A stretch of 64,000 bases of DNA, taken from contig CAJWUJ010000002.1 of NCBI GenBank assembly GCA_913047625.1, positions 98,175 to 162,174 of the forward strand. The letters are read 5' to 3'. This stretch comes from an uncultured Dehalococcoidia bacterium. Lineage in GTDB: Bacteria; Chloroflexota; Dehalococcoidia; Lucifugimonadales; CAJWUJ01. Within the stretch, counting starts at the first letter, position 1. Every line of letters starts with the position of its first letter. Position numbers and translations under genes: made by a program. Under the pieces are notes generated by a model, which searched no databases, was not told the origin of the DNA, and was given only the letters and a program-made list of their open reading frames with translations. Below are positions 30,037 through 39,839 of this stretch, one piece after another.

Positions 30037-31262
30037 TATGAACGTTGCTTGCTAAGAATTTCACTTGTTTGCTTCCGAAGTTCAGGCACCAATAAGAACA
30101 CTAGAAGCCCTAAAAGTAAACCAGTGCCAGCGGAAATAGCCATGGCATTATTTGCGCCGATAAAACTGGCAATTACTCCGACTTCAAGATTTCCTATCGA
30201 CCAGGTTCCTTGTGCAAAAAGCATGGCCCCAACAGCGAATCCTTGCATTGATTTTGGCGGGAAGACTAGCATGAGGGTGAATTGCATGATGGCATATCCT
30301 GATAAAGCTAGCCCAGAAATACCTACAAATGCCAGGGCAACAAAATAATTGCTGGACAGAGAAAAGAGAAGAATTGCGGTGCAAAATCCGAGCATTCCAA
30401 ACAGGAAATAGCGTCCGTGATAGTTAATTTTGGGTCGACTAACAAAAACTAAGCAACCTATTAGTGCACCGAGTCCTTCAGCTGACACTAGCATACCGGC
30501 AAGTACTTGGCTAACATTAAGAGTTTCCTCTGCTATGACTGGGATGAACTGGGCGTAAGGAGCAATAAATGTATTAAGAATTACACTTGCTAATAGAGCT
30601 CCGATAAGGTGTTTAGTGGTCAAAACATACTTGAGGGCACTTTTTATCGGTGGCTGGCTATTTTGCAGTTTTTCCTTGCTAGCAGGATCATGCACTACTT
30701 TCACAAAATATAGGAAAAAGAGTCCTAACAAGTAGAAAGTTGCTACCATTAAATACGCTTGACTGAGACCAAACTGGACAGCAACAAAACCACCTGTGAA
30801 GGGACCAATAAACCTACCCCCAAAAAGAGCAACGAGGTCTAGGGACATCGCACCAGTGATTTGTTCCTGACCCATAATGTCATGAGTCAACGGTCTTCTC
30901 GATGTGTAGTCTCCAGCCCAGCCGGTACCCATTACGAGAGTAACTGCCACGATCCACCATAACGACATAATGTCAGCTAGGAGGAATAATCCTGTAAGTA
31001 ACATGCCAGAAAATTGAACTGCTTGTACCACTGTAAGCATTTTTTTTCTGTTGACTCGGTCAGCTATTCTTCCTAGAGGAATGCCGAGAATGGGTAGAGG
31101 TATAATTCTAAGGAATGTTGCTAAGCCAACCCAGAACACAGAGTCTGTGATATCGAGGACTAGCAGTGCAAGAAGAAATAACTCGGTCCATCGGGCGGTA
31201 TACCAAAAGCATGCTGCTAGCCACAAAGCCCGATAATTTTGATTCGTAAGTGCATGAACCAT
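30033..31262 (-). CDS. MFS transporter
   Basis: NYRALWLAACFWYTARWTELFLLALLVLDITDSVFWVG..LGRIADRVNRKKMLTVVQ; about 12 TM segments. Confidence 0.88.
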   Translation of the reverse strand: MVHALTNQNYRALWLAACFWYTARWTELFLLALLVLDITDSVFWVGLATFLRIIPLPILGIPLGRIADRVNRKKMLTVVQAVQFSGMLLTGLFLLADIMSLWWIVAVTLVMGTGWAGDYTSRRPLTHDIMGQEQITGAMSLDLVALFGGRFIGPFTGGFVAVQFGLSQAYLMVATFYLLGLFFLYFVKVVHDPASKEKLQNSQPPIKSALKYVLTTKHLIGALLASVILNTFIAPYAQFIPVIAEETLNVSQVLAGMLVSAEGLGALIGCLVFVSRPKINYHGRYFLFGMLGFCTAILLFSLSSNYFVALAFVGISGLALSGYAIMQFTLMLVFPPKSMQGFAVGAMLFAQGTWSIGNLEVGVIASFIGANNAMAISAGTGLLLGLLVFLLVPELRKQTSEILSKQRSY

Positions 31263-31265
31263 GGC

Positions 31266-31628
31266 TTAGTCAGGATTCTTATCCAGAAATTTACTAAAGA
31301 TATCATCTGTCTTTTTAGCCATGATAAAGTCATTTCGGTGCAGATTGCGGATTTTGTGGGTCCACCAGGAAACGCTCACCTTGCCCCATTCCAGTATTAT
31401 GCGCGGATGATGCCCTTGTTCTTCAGCAAGCGATGCGATTGCCATGGTGAAGTCAGTTGGTGCGGAAAATCCTTTGAAAGAAAATAAGCGAGTCAACTGA
31501 GGAACTTCCTTTTCGCTGGTTATTTCCCAGTCAGGTATTTCAGGGAGAAGGTTATTGATTTCTGCTTGAGTTACCTTTGGGGAATCTGCTCTGCAGGCAA
31601 CGCATTTCTCTGATCCTAGTTGTGACAT
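31266..31628 (-). CDS. 4a-hydroxytetrahydrobiopterin dehydratase (pterin carbinolamine dehydratase) family
   Basis: PDWEITSEKEVPQLTRLFSFKGFSAPTDFTMAIASLAEEQGHHPRIILEWGKVSVSWWTHKIRNLHRNDFIMA. Confidence 0.92.
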   Translation of the reverse strand: MSQLGSEKCVACRADSPKVTQAEINNLLPEIPDWEITSEKEVPQLTRLFSFKGFSAPTDFTMAIASLAEEQGHHPRIILEWGKVSVSWWTHKIRNLHRNDFIMAKKTDDIFSKFLDKNPD

Positions 31629-31761
31629 GTATATTCCTTTGTAGTATGGTGCGGAGGGAAGGCAACCAATTACGAATGTTATTTATTTGTTCTGTCGAAT
31701 AGCCTAGCTACCTATATACAATACTTTAGTCGATCGGGTCAACAAACCCTGAAAGGAGCTT

Positions 31762-32250
31762 ATGATCAAGTGGATTAATCACACCTGCTTTATTGTGAAG
31801 GATCTTGAAAAGTCATTGGTTTTCTACCGTGATTTGTTAGGAATGACGGTTGAACGTGAAGAGTTTCGGGATCAGGGGTCTGCTGGATCGTTCGGCGCAG
31901 CTCTCTTTGGTCAAGAACAAGTTCGGTATAACATGGTCTACCTAGGTATTGGGGATATGAGACATTCAGTGGAATTGGTGCAGTTTTTTGATCCTGTTCC
32001 AGAGCAGCTTGACCAGGGAAGGCCTGTCGATATTGGATCGGGTCATTTAGGAATCATAGTGGAGGACTTGGATGACGTGTATGCTCGTTTATCAGCAGAG
32101 GGAGTAGAGTTTTTGACCCCTCCTCAGGTTCGTAATGACAAGCCAGCTTATCCTTGGGCAAGAAAAGGTGCATTTGCTAAAGATCCCGATGGAAATTGGT
32201 TGGAATTCCTAGAACGTTCGGAGCCTACAGAGCAAACAAGCGTCGTTTAA
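31762..32250 (+). CDS. VOC family protein
   Basis: INHTCFIVKDLEKSLVFYRDLLGMTVEREE...GHLGIIVEDLDDVYARLSAEGVEF...KDPDGNWLEFLE. Confidence 0.93.
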   Translation: MIKWINHTCFIVKDLEKSLVFYRDLLGMTVEREEFRDQGSAGSFGAALFGQEQVRYNMVYLGIGDMRHSVELVQFFDPVPEQLDQGRPVDIGSGHLGIIVEDLDDVYARLSAEGVEFLTPPQVRNDKPAYPWARKGAFAKDPDGNWLEFLERSEPTEQTSVV

Positions 32251-32274
32251 TATCAGTAAGAAAGAGGTGACTTG

Positions 32275-33156
32275 ATGAGTACGTTACAACAATTCTCCTC
32301 AATAGAGGACATTATCCTGTCCCATCACGGTGAAGGCAGAAAAAAATCGATTGAAGGTATGGCTCAACTCAAATCCCTCTTGCCGGCAGACTTCTGTCGG
32401 GATGCAGCTCGGTTTTTGTATGAATTACCCGGGTTGGTTATGGTGGTAACAGGTTTTTATGAGCCAGTTCCTCAAACAATTGAAACAGACGGACCTCCTG
32501 GGGCTATAGCAATCGGAAATGCGTTACGAAAACTTGGCCGGGAGGTGATATACATCAGCGACAAATATGCTGTTGATTACCTAAGGACGTTGGGAGGTGG
32601 AAGCGATGTTGTTGAATACCCTATTGCAGACCATGAGGACAGCCGCGATTTTGCATCGAATCTCCTGTCCACCTACAATCCAGCTGTAGTTGTTGGTATC
32701 GAACGCTGTAGTCTGACTGATGATGGTAACTATTACAACATGTCTTTTCAGAACTTGTCAGCATTTACAGCAAAGACGGATTATTTATTTACTCAGCATT
32801 CTCATACTATCGGTATAGGTGATGGCGGAAATGAAATTGGTATGGGTAATTTATATAATGCTATAGCCAGCATTCCTTCATTGCCCAAAAAGCCTGCTGT
32901 AACAGGATCAACACACTTAATTATCTCTAGCGTTTCTAATTGGGCTGGCTACGGCCTAGCGGCGGCTTTGTCGCAGGTATCTGGGAAGGATGTCAGTACT
33001 AGTCGTATAGAGGCGGAGTCAGTAATAAATGCCATGATTGAACTAGGTGCAGTTGACGGTGAATTATTGGAACCTATTCCATGGGTAGATGGGTTTTCAC
33101 TGGATGAAAATTTAGAGATTGTTGATCAGTTGCTAGCATGTTCAAATACCATGTAG
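32275..33156 (+). CDS. DUF4392 / D-glutamate cyclase-like protein
   Basis: GLVMVVTGFYEPVPQTIETDGPPGAIAIGNALRKLGREVIYISDKYA..., GIGDGGNEIGMGN, WAGYGLAAALS. Confidence 0.88.
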   Translation: MSTLQQFSSIEDIILSHHGEGRKKSIEGMAQLKSLLPADFCRDAARFLYELPGLVMVVTGFYEPVPQTIETDGPPGAIAIGNALRKLGREVIYISDKYAVDYLRTLGGGSDVVEYPIADHEDSRDFASNLLSTYNPAVVVGIERCSLTDDGNYYNMSFQNLSAFTAKTDYLFTQHSHTIGIGDGGNEIGMGNLYNAIASIPSLPKKPAVTGSTHLIISSVSNWAGYGLAAALSQVSGKDVSTSRIEAESVINAMIELGAVDGELLEPIPWVDGFSLDENLEIVDQLLACSNTM

Positions 33157-33230
33157 GATTCTACATCCAGGTTCGTAAATAAGGGTTCCTAAATAGAAGT
33201 ATCAGTAAATTGGATTGAGAGGAGATAAAA

Positions 33231-34283
33231 ATGTCTGGAGAAGGATTAAAAGGGAAAGTTGTGACAGTATCAGGGCCGGTTGACAGCAATAAATTGGGAG
33301 TCACATTACCCCACGAACACTTTTTTTACGACAGTCGTTCTAGATTTGTGGAACCTGAAGATGAGATCGGTAAGGAGTACGCACATCAGTCGGTTACCTT
33401 GGAAAATGTAGGCTGGATCACTAAGAATTGGATTAATAATATTGACAATCTCGTGGTAGATGATGAAGCTGTGGCAATTACAGAAGCACAGCTGTTTAAG
33501 GATGTCGGAGGAGGTACGATTGTTGATGTGACCAATGTGGGTCAACCTCGCAATCCTGGGGCTCTTTGTCGTATAGCGCAGGCTACCGGATTAGATATTG
33601 TGATGGGATCGGGATACTATTTCGGCTATTTTCATCCTGGGGATATGGATTCCCGTACAGAAGATGATATTACTAAAGAAATTATTTCTGACCTAACTGT
33701 GGGTGTAGACGGTACTGGTGTCAAGGCCGGATTGATCGGTGAAGTTGGCTTCTCAACACCTTTTGATCCCAATGAAATAAAATCTCTTCGTGCTAGTGTG
33801 GCAGCACAAAAGGAATGTGGCGTAGCACTATCTATTCATCCGGGGCCTGGTGCAGATTCGCCTTTCCAGATTATTGATATGCTTGAGGAAGCTGGTGCAG
33901 ATTTAAGTCGTGTGGTGATGGGTCACATTGAACGCTCATCTCTAGATATGGATGGAATTTTAAAAGTTGCGAGTCGTGGTTGCTATGTGGAATTTGACTG
34001 GTTTGGCACGTTAAATCCTGCATATCCGTATGGACCTGTTGATGTTCCCAGCGATAGTGTGCGAATCAAGCAGATTAGGAAATTAATAGCGGAAGGCCAT
34101 CTTGATCAGGTGTTGGTCTCACATGACGTGTGCTTTAAAATGAGAATGGCCTGTTACGGTGGTCCAGGGTATGCTCATATTTCCAAGTACGTGGTCCAAT
34201 GGATGGATGAGATGGGTATCACCCCAGATGAGATAGAATCTCTGACCAAGGCAAATCCGCAAAGAATGCTGGCAGTCATCTAG
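33231..34283 (+). CDS. phosphotriesterase-family amidohydrolase (PTE/lactonase-like)
   Basis: LGVTLPHEHFFYD, GLIGEVGFSTPF, SIHPGPGAD, MGHIERSSLD, LVSHDVCFK, in the order of PTE metal ligands. Confidence 0.9.
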   Translation: MSGEGLKGKVVTVSGPVDSNKLGVTLPHEHFFYDSRSRFVEPEDEIGKEYAHQSVTLENVGWITKNWINNIDNLVVDDEAVAITEAQLFKDVGGGTIVDVTNVGQPRNPGALCRIAQATGLDIVMGSGYYFGYFHPGDMDSRTEDDITKEIISDLTVGVDGTGVKAGLIGEVGFSTPFDPNEIKSLRASVAAQKECGVALSIHPGPGADSPFQIIDMLEEAGADLSRVVMGHIERSSLDMDGILKVASRGCYVEFDWFGTLNPAYPYGPVDVPSDSVRIKQIRKLIAEGHLDQVLVSHDVCFKMRMACYGGPGYAHISKYVVQWMDEMGITPDEIESLTKANPQRMLAVI

Positions 34284-34305
34284 CTCACCTAATATATACC
34301 GGCAA

Positions 34306-34734
34306 CTAGATTTTATTATGCTTCAGTGCTTCTAATCCCAGATAATATCCATAGACTCCAAATCCCCATATAAGCCCTTTACATACTGGATGGATGTGTG
34401 AGACTAAGCCTCGGGAACTAGGATTGGAAAAGTGGATTTCGATTACAGGGAAAGTCACTTGAGGGATAGCATTTTTTAGCGATGGAGCACCTGCTGTGTT
34501 TCCTGCGGGATTAATCAGTGCTCCATCGTACTTGTTTTCGTAAGCATCATAGAGTGCATTTACTAATTCCCCTTCAATGTTTGAATGGAATATGTGGACG
34601 TCGACATTTAAAGCAGTTCCATATCCCATAATTTCTTCGTTGATTTCTGGCAGAGTTTTGGTACCGAATAGTTCTATTTGCGATTTGCCACGCATGTTCA
34701 TTCCTGCCCCTTGAAGGACTAATATCTTGGTCAT
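34306..34734 (-). CDS. type II 3-dehydroquinate dehydratase-fold protein with altered active site
   Basis: ILVLQGAGMNMRGKSQIELFG..ALINPAGNTAGAPSLKNAIPQVTFPVIEIHFSNPSSRG...GLIWGFGVYGYYLGLEAL, homologous to AroQ throughout. Confidence 0.8.
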   Translation of the reverse strand: MTKILVLQGAGMNMRGKSQIELFGTKTLPEINEEIMGYGTALNVDVHIFHSNIEGELVNALYDAYENKYDGALINPAGNTAGAPSLKNAIPQVTFPVIEIHFSNPSSRGLVSHIHPVCKGLIWGFGVYGYYLGLEALKHNKI

Positions 34735-34878
34735 GATGTTCTCCTTGTTGCAACGTTCTATAGCGATTGTGCTTCTAGTATACCCGTAAATATTTCATCA
34801 GACAGACCCATTTGCTTTCTTCTCACACCTAAATAGCGTATAGTGATCCCTCAGATTGGATGCATTCCTAGTTGTCAA

Positions 34879-35871
34879 ATGAAATTAGATAGATACCTTA
34901 TACCTTCTGTTATTGCTGGCGTCGTTGCTGGACTTGCTCTGGTGATTTCGCTTGTGGGGTTGTTTAGTACTGAAGGAAATTCTCCGGATCTGGAAGAAGC
35001 GTTTCTTGTTGATCTGCCGGAGGATTTTCGAGATCTATCACCTGAAGAAGTTGCGGAGCTTGCAGTAACCCTCGGAAGGCATCTCGACCGTCTTGATAAA
35101 GATATGGATGAATCTTCGAAGTTGCTCTCAGATCGTCTCAGAAAGCTAGAAGAAATTGTGGTATCACAGGAAGATTGGACTCGTTGGAGGGATGATCTTC
35201 TTTCCATTACCCAGGACGCTGAAACCAACATAGAACGAACTCAATATTTGCTCGATAAGATCCCGCAAGTTTTCCGAACCACTTTCAGACGTCAGGGCAC
35301 TGTCCAGTGGGAGGCCAATTGGGAGGGACGATTTACTCCTACCAGCAACTTAGGAAATCTGGATCTTATTACTGGTTATGACGAGTATAGTGGACCAATT
35401 TTTGATCCGGTTAGTGCAAGTGAGTATGAAGGAAGTCTGGGTCAAAGACGGACGGGTGACCAGTCTGATTACTGGAAAATGGATGAACTTCTTATTCCTT
35501 ATTCATCCGAAATTGTTGAACAATCTTCTTCCTGTTATCCTGAGGTTCAAGGAAGTTGGGCGTACTCATTAGATATCCCAGTAGCACAACAGCAATCCCT
35601 AGGATTAACAGACGAGGAATTAGCTTATTTTAATAAGGGAACCTATACCTCAACAAACGTGGTTGTAGCAAACTATACTGATGTAAGGCAAGATACCCCA
35701 GCCAGATATGTTTTTAGCGGGATGGCACTCAACGTTTCTTATGCTCATATGTTGCTTACGGTTGCGCCTGTAGTTGACTTCTCAAATCCTGCTACACCAT
35801 TTCCTGATTTCATGGATTCTATTGATGTCTTTTATCACGTGATCATGGTTTGTATTCGTGATGATCAATAG
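34879..35871 (+). CDS. uncharacterised membrane-anchored protein with predicted coiled coil
   Basis: MKLDRYLIPSVIAGVVAGLALVISLVGLF TM anchor, then a charged heptad-like region (LDRLDKDMDESSKLLSDRLRKLEE). No family recognised. Confidence 0.65.
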   Translation: MKLDRYLIPSVIAGVVAGLALVISLVGLFSTEGNSPDLEEAFLVDLPEDFRDLSPEEVAELAVTLGRHLDRLDKDMDESSKLLSDRLRKLEEIVVSQEDWTRWRDDLLSITQDAETNIERTQYLLDKIPQVFRTTFRRQGTVQWEANWEGRFTPTSNLGNLDLITGYDEYSGPIFDPVSASEYEGSLGQRRTGDQSDYWKMDELLIPYSSEIVEQSSSCYPEVQGSWAYSLDIPVAQQQSLGLTDEELAYFNKGTYTSTNVVVANYTDVRQDTPARYVFSGMALNVSYAHMLLTVAPVVDFSNPATPFPDFMDSIDVFYHVIMVCIRDDQ

Positions 35872-35873
35872 TA

Positions 35874-36914
35874 TTAAGGGGTCGTAATTCCATAGCGTGT
35901 CATCAGGGATGTAATGCTTTTCCAGGTAGCCTCTTCAACAAAAATTCCTTTATCCTTACGTTCTATGGTCGTCAAATATTCTAATTCTCCAGGGTAATAC
36001 ACCTTATTGCTGTTAGGGGCTAGAGGGGTTTCCTGGAGATATTCTGCGAAAGCAGTGATGTCTTTTGTAAATGATTTAAGACTACGGAATGCTTCAACAT
36101 TGATAGCCATAACGAAGCAACCATCATTATGGATGCCTTCAGGGTCTACACCGAACCCAAGACCAGTGAGAATGCCCGATAAAACTTCTACTATAACCGA
36201 GAGACCGTAGCCTTTATATCCTTGGTCCCCTCCTATTGGAAGGATAGATCCTCCTAGGTCTAGATCATTCGGATTGGTACTTGGACGACCGTTTTTATCA
36301 ATAATCCATCCCAGGGGAATTGATTCTCCTCGTTGTTTTGCTAGGTCTACTTTGCCTTTAGCTACCGAAGCAGTAGCTAAATCAATACAAAACGGTCCTG
36401 GAAGATTACTTGGGAATGCCATGCACAATGGGTTGGTGCCTAAGCGGGACTCTTTGCCTCCGAACGGTACCACATTCTTGACGGTTCTTCCTGAGTCAGC
36501 GGTAATGAAACCTATCATCCCTTCTTGGGCAGCTGTTATAGAGTAAGTTGCTAACCGTCCTATATGACTTTGTTGGAACACTGAGATGATTCCAACATTT
36601 GACTCTTTGGCCTTCCTAATAGCCAGATCCATTGCTTGAGTGGTTATCACATAACCGAATCCCCAATGACCGTTAATTCGTGCGGTAGTAGAAGTTTCTT
36701 GAAGAATTTCTAGCGATGCGTCAGGTAAAATATGCCCCTTTTCGATCCTGTCGATGTAAACCAGTAGTTGGATAATTCCATGGGAGTCATGCCCTGAAAG
36801 GTTTGCAGAAACAAGGTGCTCTGCAATTAGTTGTGCGTCCTCTTCCTTGACGCGATTGGCCACCAGCAGGCTGCGGCACACAGATTGGAGGTATTGATGT
36901 GAAAAAGTAGGCAT
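35874..36914 (-). CDS. Ldh2/malate-lactate dehydrogenase family oxidoreductase
   Basis: AQLIAEHLVSANLSGHDSHGIIQLLVYIDRIEKG..., IGRLATYSITAAQEGMIGFITADSG, KESRLGTNPLCMAFP. Confidence 0.93.
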   Translation of the reverse strand: MPTFSHQYLQSVCRSLLVANRVKEEDAQLIAEHLVSANLSGHDSHGIIQLLVYIDRIEKGHILPDASLEILQETSTTARINGHWGFGYVITTQAMDLAIRKAKESNVGIISVFQQSHIGRLATYSITAAQEGMIGFITADSGRTVKNVVPFGGKESRLGTNPLCMAFPSNLPGPFCIDLATASVAKGKVDLAKQRGESIPLGWIIDKNGRPSTNPNDLDLGGSILPIGGDQGYKGYGLSVIVEVLSGILTGLGFGVDPEGIHNDGCFVMAINVEAFRSLKSFTKDITAFAEYLQETPLAPNSNKVYYPGELEYLTTIERKDKGIFVEEATWKSITSLMTRYGITTP

Positions 36915-36920
36915 GTTTAC

Positions 36921-38354
36921 TCACGATATTGGAGGAAGATATTGTGTCCATGGCTGGGCCTCTTCGAAAGCAGCAGAGGCAGCTAGGACTGTCGACTCAT
37001 CACCTTTCTTTCCGATGATGTGGAGACCGATAGGCATTCCTTCAGAAGAAAAACCACACGGTACTGTGGCTGCGGGGTGACCAATGGTATTAATAGGATG
37101 GCTGAAAGGCATAAAACCGTAGGGTGGGTTTGGATGAACCGGATGTCCTCCAATCGTCTCGGGAAATGTTCCCACTGGAAATGCAGTAACTGGCATGGTA
37201 GGTGAAAGTAGTAGGTCAAACTGTTCAAATTCTTGGTTAAATTTAGCTATCATTTGTTCTCGATGACCAAGTGCCTTAGCATAATGTTCGGCTGTGACTT
37301 CGGCACCTGCTTCAAGTTTTGCCTGGTTATACCAGGTGAGGTCATCCTTATTGGTTTGTAGCAATGAACCCGAGTTGATGTGGGCGTGGGCAGTCCATAT
37401 AGTCCACCATGTCTCGAAGGTCGCTTCCAGACTGAGATTTGATTCTTCGAGAGAACAGCCGAGTCCCTCAAAGACATGTGAAGCCTTAATGGTAGCATTC
37501 AACACTTCAGGGTCTGAGTGGATATAACCATAATTAGAGGACCAGCCCAGTTTGAGGCCCTTAACACCTCTTTCAAGAGCTGCTAGGAAATTAGGTGGCG
37601 TTTCTCGCAGAGAACTGGGATCTCGAGGATCATAGCCTGCTAGTACTTGGAGCATCATTGCTGAGTCGTGAACTGATCTTGATATTGGACCTTGCTGTCC
37701 GAGGAAGTTTGGAAGGTGTGTGCCAGGTACTCCCCCATAGCTGGGAACCCTGCCTTGGGAATTCTTGATTCCGTAGAGTCCACAAAAACTTCCGGGAATA
37801 CGTATAGAGCCTCCTCCATCACCCGCAGTTGCCAAAGCACATAGTCCTGCAGCTATGGCAGAACCGCTGCCACCACTGGATGCCCCTGAAGTCCGTTCCA
37901 GGTTCCAAGGGTTGCGACAGTGATCTCCTAGTTTGTTCTCATTCACTCCCAGCGCGCCGAATTCGGAGGTATTTGTTTTTCCTAGGATGATGACACCAGC
38001 CTTACGTAAACGTTCTACCACAATAGAATCTGCTTTGGGAACATTGTCTTTATATATCAGTGAGCCGAGTGTAGTTCGAATCCCTTGTGTTTTTTCAAGA
38101 TCCTTTATCCCGATGGGAAGGCCATGAAGAGGTCCCAGGGCATCCCCTTTCATTACTGCGGTTTCAGCCTTCTTAGCAGACGCTAAGGCGTCCTCCTGAT
38201 TTAGAGTCAGATAAGCATTAAGCTGAGAATCCAGCTGATCGATACGTTCCAGGTATACATTGGTGAGTTCAATAGGCGATACTTGTTTTTGGCTTACCAT
38301 TCGTGCTAATTTCCAGGCAGGAGTGAATGCGAGATCTTGATTCGTAGTTGACAT
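36921..38354 (-). CDS. amidase (amidase signature family)
   Basis: GPLHGLPIGIKDLEKTQGIRTTLGS; NPWNLERTSGASSGGSGSAIAAGLCALATAGDGGGSIRIPGSFCGLYGIK. Confidence 0.95.
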   Translation of the reverse strand: MSTTNQDLAFTPAWKLARMVSQKQVSPIELTNVYLERIDQLDSQLNAYLTLNQEDALASAKKAETAVMKGDALGPLHGLPIGIKDLEKTQGIRTTLGSLIYKDNVPKADSIVVERLRKAGVIILGKTNTSEFGALGVNENKLGDHCRNPWNLERTSGASSGGSGSAIAAGLCALATAGDGGGSIRIPGSFCGLYGIKNSQGRVPSYGGVPGTHLPNFLGQQGPISRSVHDSAMMLQVLAGYDPRDPSSLRETPPNFLAALERGVKGLKLGWSSNYGYIHSDPEVLNATIKASHVFEGLGCSLEESNLSLEATFETWWTIWTAHAHINSGSLLQTNKDDLTWYNQAKLEAGAEVTAEHYAKALGHREQMIAKFNQEFEQFDLLLSPTMPVTAFPVGTFPETIGGHPVHPNPPYGFMPFSHPINTIGHPAATVPCGFSSEGMPIGLHIIGKKGDESTVLAASAAFEEAQPWTQYLPPIS

Positions 38355-38446
38355 AAATAGCTCCTAATTAATTGTACTTTCGATATCGTATATCAAATGT
38401 GACAAGGCGCGTCAATGACACTCAAGGAACATAGCCGTTTACGTGG

Positions 38447-39664
38447 CTAAATAATGCCAGCCTTGTTTAGTTTTTCTAGTTCGTCCAGTGAAATACCTAG
38501 ATAATCGTGAAAAACTTCTTGATTATGCTGACCCAAGGTGGGACCAGAAAACTGTATATGACCAGGTGTTGAACTGAAGTGCGGCACGGGTGATGGCATT
38601 TTAATTGGACCTAGTATTGGGTGCTCTATTGTCGAAATGTTACCACGATTAATATAGTGAGGATCGTTGAGGATATCTGGCGTGGTATATACGGGGAATA
38701 TAACAGCCCCTGTCGACTCCAGAGCCTGGGTAATTTCATTGGATGTTTTCGTAGTCATCCATTCTTGTATGATAATTTCTAATTCTTCTGAGTGTTCCAC
38801 ACGGAGTTTGTTTGTAGTAAACCTCGGATCCTTGATTAGCGTATCCGGGTCGATGGCTTTTGCAAGATTTTCCCAGGTTCCTTGGGAATTCGCGGATAAG
38901 GCTAACCATTGGTTATCGTTGGATTGAAAGATTCCTCTTGGTGATGCGTCTGCAAATCGGCTTCCAATTCTAGATGCAACCAAACCCAGTTGATCATACT
39001 GGATAATATTTGGTATAAGGAGACGGAAGAGAGGTTCATACAGACTGATATCAATTTCCTGACCTTTATGTTCTCGCTGGGTTTTTTGCTTCAAGAGGGC
39101 CATGAGTATCGACATAGTTGCAAATGTTCCAGCTATTTCATCAGCCAAAGGCATAGGGGGCAGCAGGGGTGGTAGATTAGGGTAGCCGTTGGAGTTTACA
39201 AATCCGCTCATGGCTTCTGCTGCTGAGCCGAATCCTTTTCGTTTGCTGTAAGGACCGGTTTGTCCATATCCTGTGATGTGAGCGACTATGATTTTGGGAT
39301 TGACCTTCGCAAGCTGTTCATAGCCTAATCCCCATTTTGCCATAGTGCCAACGCGGAATGATTCTATAAGAACGTCAGCTTTTTTTACTAATTTCAGCAA
39401 GAGTTCTTTCCCGTCTGGCGTCGATAAGTCTATAGTAACTGACTTTTTATTGCGCCCTATTACAGCCCACCAGAGGGATTGTCCTTTGTTGAATGGTCCC
39501 CAATTACGGATAATATCCCCTTTACTTGGATGTTCGACTTTAATCACGTTTGAGCCGAAATCTGCAAAATGGGAGGTGCAACTGCCCCCAGCAACGACTT
39601 GAGTAAGATCAATGACTGTTACGTTATCAAGAGGGCCAAATATTGTATTGGTTGATGGAGGCAT
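38447..39664 (-). CDS. CaiB/BaiF family CoA transferase
   Basis: GPLDNVTVIDLTQVVAGGSCTSHFADFGSNVIKVEHPSKGDIIRNWGP...NRNKKSVTIDLSTPDGKELLLKLVKKADVLIESFRVGTM. Confidence 0.95.
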   Translation of the reverse strand: MPPSTNTIFGPLDNVTVIDLTQVVAGGSCTSHFADFGSNVIKVEHPSKGDIIRNWGPFNKGQSLWWAVIGRNKKSVTIDLSTPDGKELLLKLVKKADVLIESFRVGTMAKWGLGYEQLAKVNPKIIVAHITGYGQTGPYSKRKGFGSAAEAMSGFVNSNGYPNLPPLLPPMPLADEIAGTFATMSILMALLKQKTQREHKGQEIDISLYEPLFRLLIPNIIQYDQLGLVASRIGSRFADASPRGIFQSNDNQWLALSANSQGTWENLAKAIDPDTLIKDPRFTTNKLRVEHSEELEIIIQEWMTTKTSNEITQALESTGAVIFPVYTTPDILNDPHYINRGNISTIEHPILGPIKMPSPVPHFSSTPGHIQFSGPTLGQHNQEVFHDYLGISLDELEKLNKAGII

Positions 39665-39839
39665 AACTCTGTTATTTCCCGATGTGTGGCACGCTAGTGA
39701 TAGTTTCCACTAGACTTTTTGGGTGTTAGTATACAGTGATATATTTGATCATTCGAGATATTTATTAAAGAAATACTGCCATCCTGTTATCTATAATGTA
39801 AAAAGGCTCCTAAGAATCAATTGTCTGTAAAGGGTTAAT

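Noticed and set aside
34875-35231. 118-aa antisense ORF rich in Ser/Arg opposite the coiled-coil protein
   Set aside because: Composition is an artefact of the opposite strand; no domain or RBS support.
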